DNA of 5,651 nucleotides from Prosthecobacter debontii (GTDB lineage Bacteria; Verrucomicrobiota; Verrucomicrobiia; Verrucomicrobiales; Akkermansiaceae): assembly GCA_945885485.1 (NCBI GenBank), contig CAMCYT010000175.1, forward strand, positions 1 through 5,651, read 5' to 3'. The notes beneath the pieces are model-generated. The model was not told the origin of the DNA. It saw only the letters and a program-made list of their open reading frames with translations, and made no database searches. How positions within the stretch are numbered: the stretch's first letter is position 1; each line of letters begins with the position of its first letter. Of this stretch, positions 5,493 through 5,651 are shown piece by piece. The translations under genes and the position numbers were made by a program.

Positions 5493-5651
5493 ATGTTAGA
5501 ATCATATCACAAAATTCCAGCCCTCCTCATCGCCTCGCTCCTCCCAGTCATCGCCGCGGAGCCCTTCAAACCGCTACCCATCCTTGCTGGAGGCGAAGTC
5601 ATCCCGCTCTACCCACCGGATTCTCCATTCCTCAACCAAGCCCGCATCGGT
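5493..5651 (+). CDS. Exported protein of unknown function, N-terminal part (runs off right edge)
   Basis: The 53 visible codons are open to the right edge. Residues 1-22 form a signal peptide: a short polar start MLESYHK, a hydrophobic stretch IPALLIASLLPVIAA, and a likely signal peptidase I cut after VIAA, before EPFKP. The mature start is proline-rich (KPLPILAGGEVIPLYPPDSP). An IPLYPPDSP-like motif occurs near the N-terminus of some secreted alpha/beta-hydrolase esterases in this group of bacteria, but too little is visible to assign a family. ATG at 5493 is the first start codon in this frame after the TAA at 5427. No Shine-Dalgarno is visible (AAT AAT precedes it). Codons ending in C dominate, which supports real coding. 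Confidence 0.6.
   Translation, partial: MLESYHKIPALLIASLLPVIAAEPFKPLPILAGGEVIPLYPPDSPFLNQARIG

Overview
The window looks like a bacterial chromosome segment of roughly 50% GC, most plausibly from the Verrucomicrobiota or another PVC-group lineage. That placement is an inference. It rests on a secreted single-domain DUF1080 (3-keto-disaccharide hydrolase-type) protein, a lipoprotein monohaem cytochrome c, a COG1753-like antitoxin with a C-terminal extension, and non-Shine-Dalgarno starts on several genes. No rRNA, tRNA, CRISPR array, insertion sequence or phage gene was seen.

Left part (1-2379, minus strand): three co-directional genes. The first is a small haem-c lipoprotein (2379 to 1984). 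After a 61-bp gap comes a YejB-family peptide-transporter permease (1922 to 576). Its stop overlaps the start of a YejE-family permease (579 running off the left edge) by ATGA. YejB and YejE form the heterodimeric membrane channel of an oligopeptide ABC importer. The ATPase and substrate-binding protein are not in the window and may lie beyond the left edge. Both permeases carry extra sequence relative to the E. coli proteins: about 100 residues inserted in the first periplasmic loop of YejB, and about 85 residues with two extra membrane segments at the N-terminus of YejE.

Middle (2380-3328): a divergent intergenic region of about 200 bp, then a plus-strand exported DUF1080 protein (2588-3193), then an AT-rich gap of 135 bp with a weak hairpin.

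Right part (3329-5651, plus strand): a complete half-size ABC exporter of the ABCB/MsbA type (3329-5095) ends at a tight hairpin with a UUCG tetraloop, probably a terminator. Next is a region with four TTGAT/ATCAA half-sites, the last three one helical turn apart, just upstream of a small COG1753-like antitoxin gene (5189-5422). No toxin gene follows the antitoxin. An AGGAG sequence overlaps its stop, but the next gene is the start of an exported protein of unknown function (5493 to the right edge).

Most of the window is ordinary transport and export machinery. The parts most worth a second look are the extended permeases paired with a cytochrome lipoprotein, and the apparently orphan antitoxin with its helically phased operator-like repeats. 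I did not find clear evidence of a complete new system.
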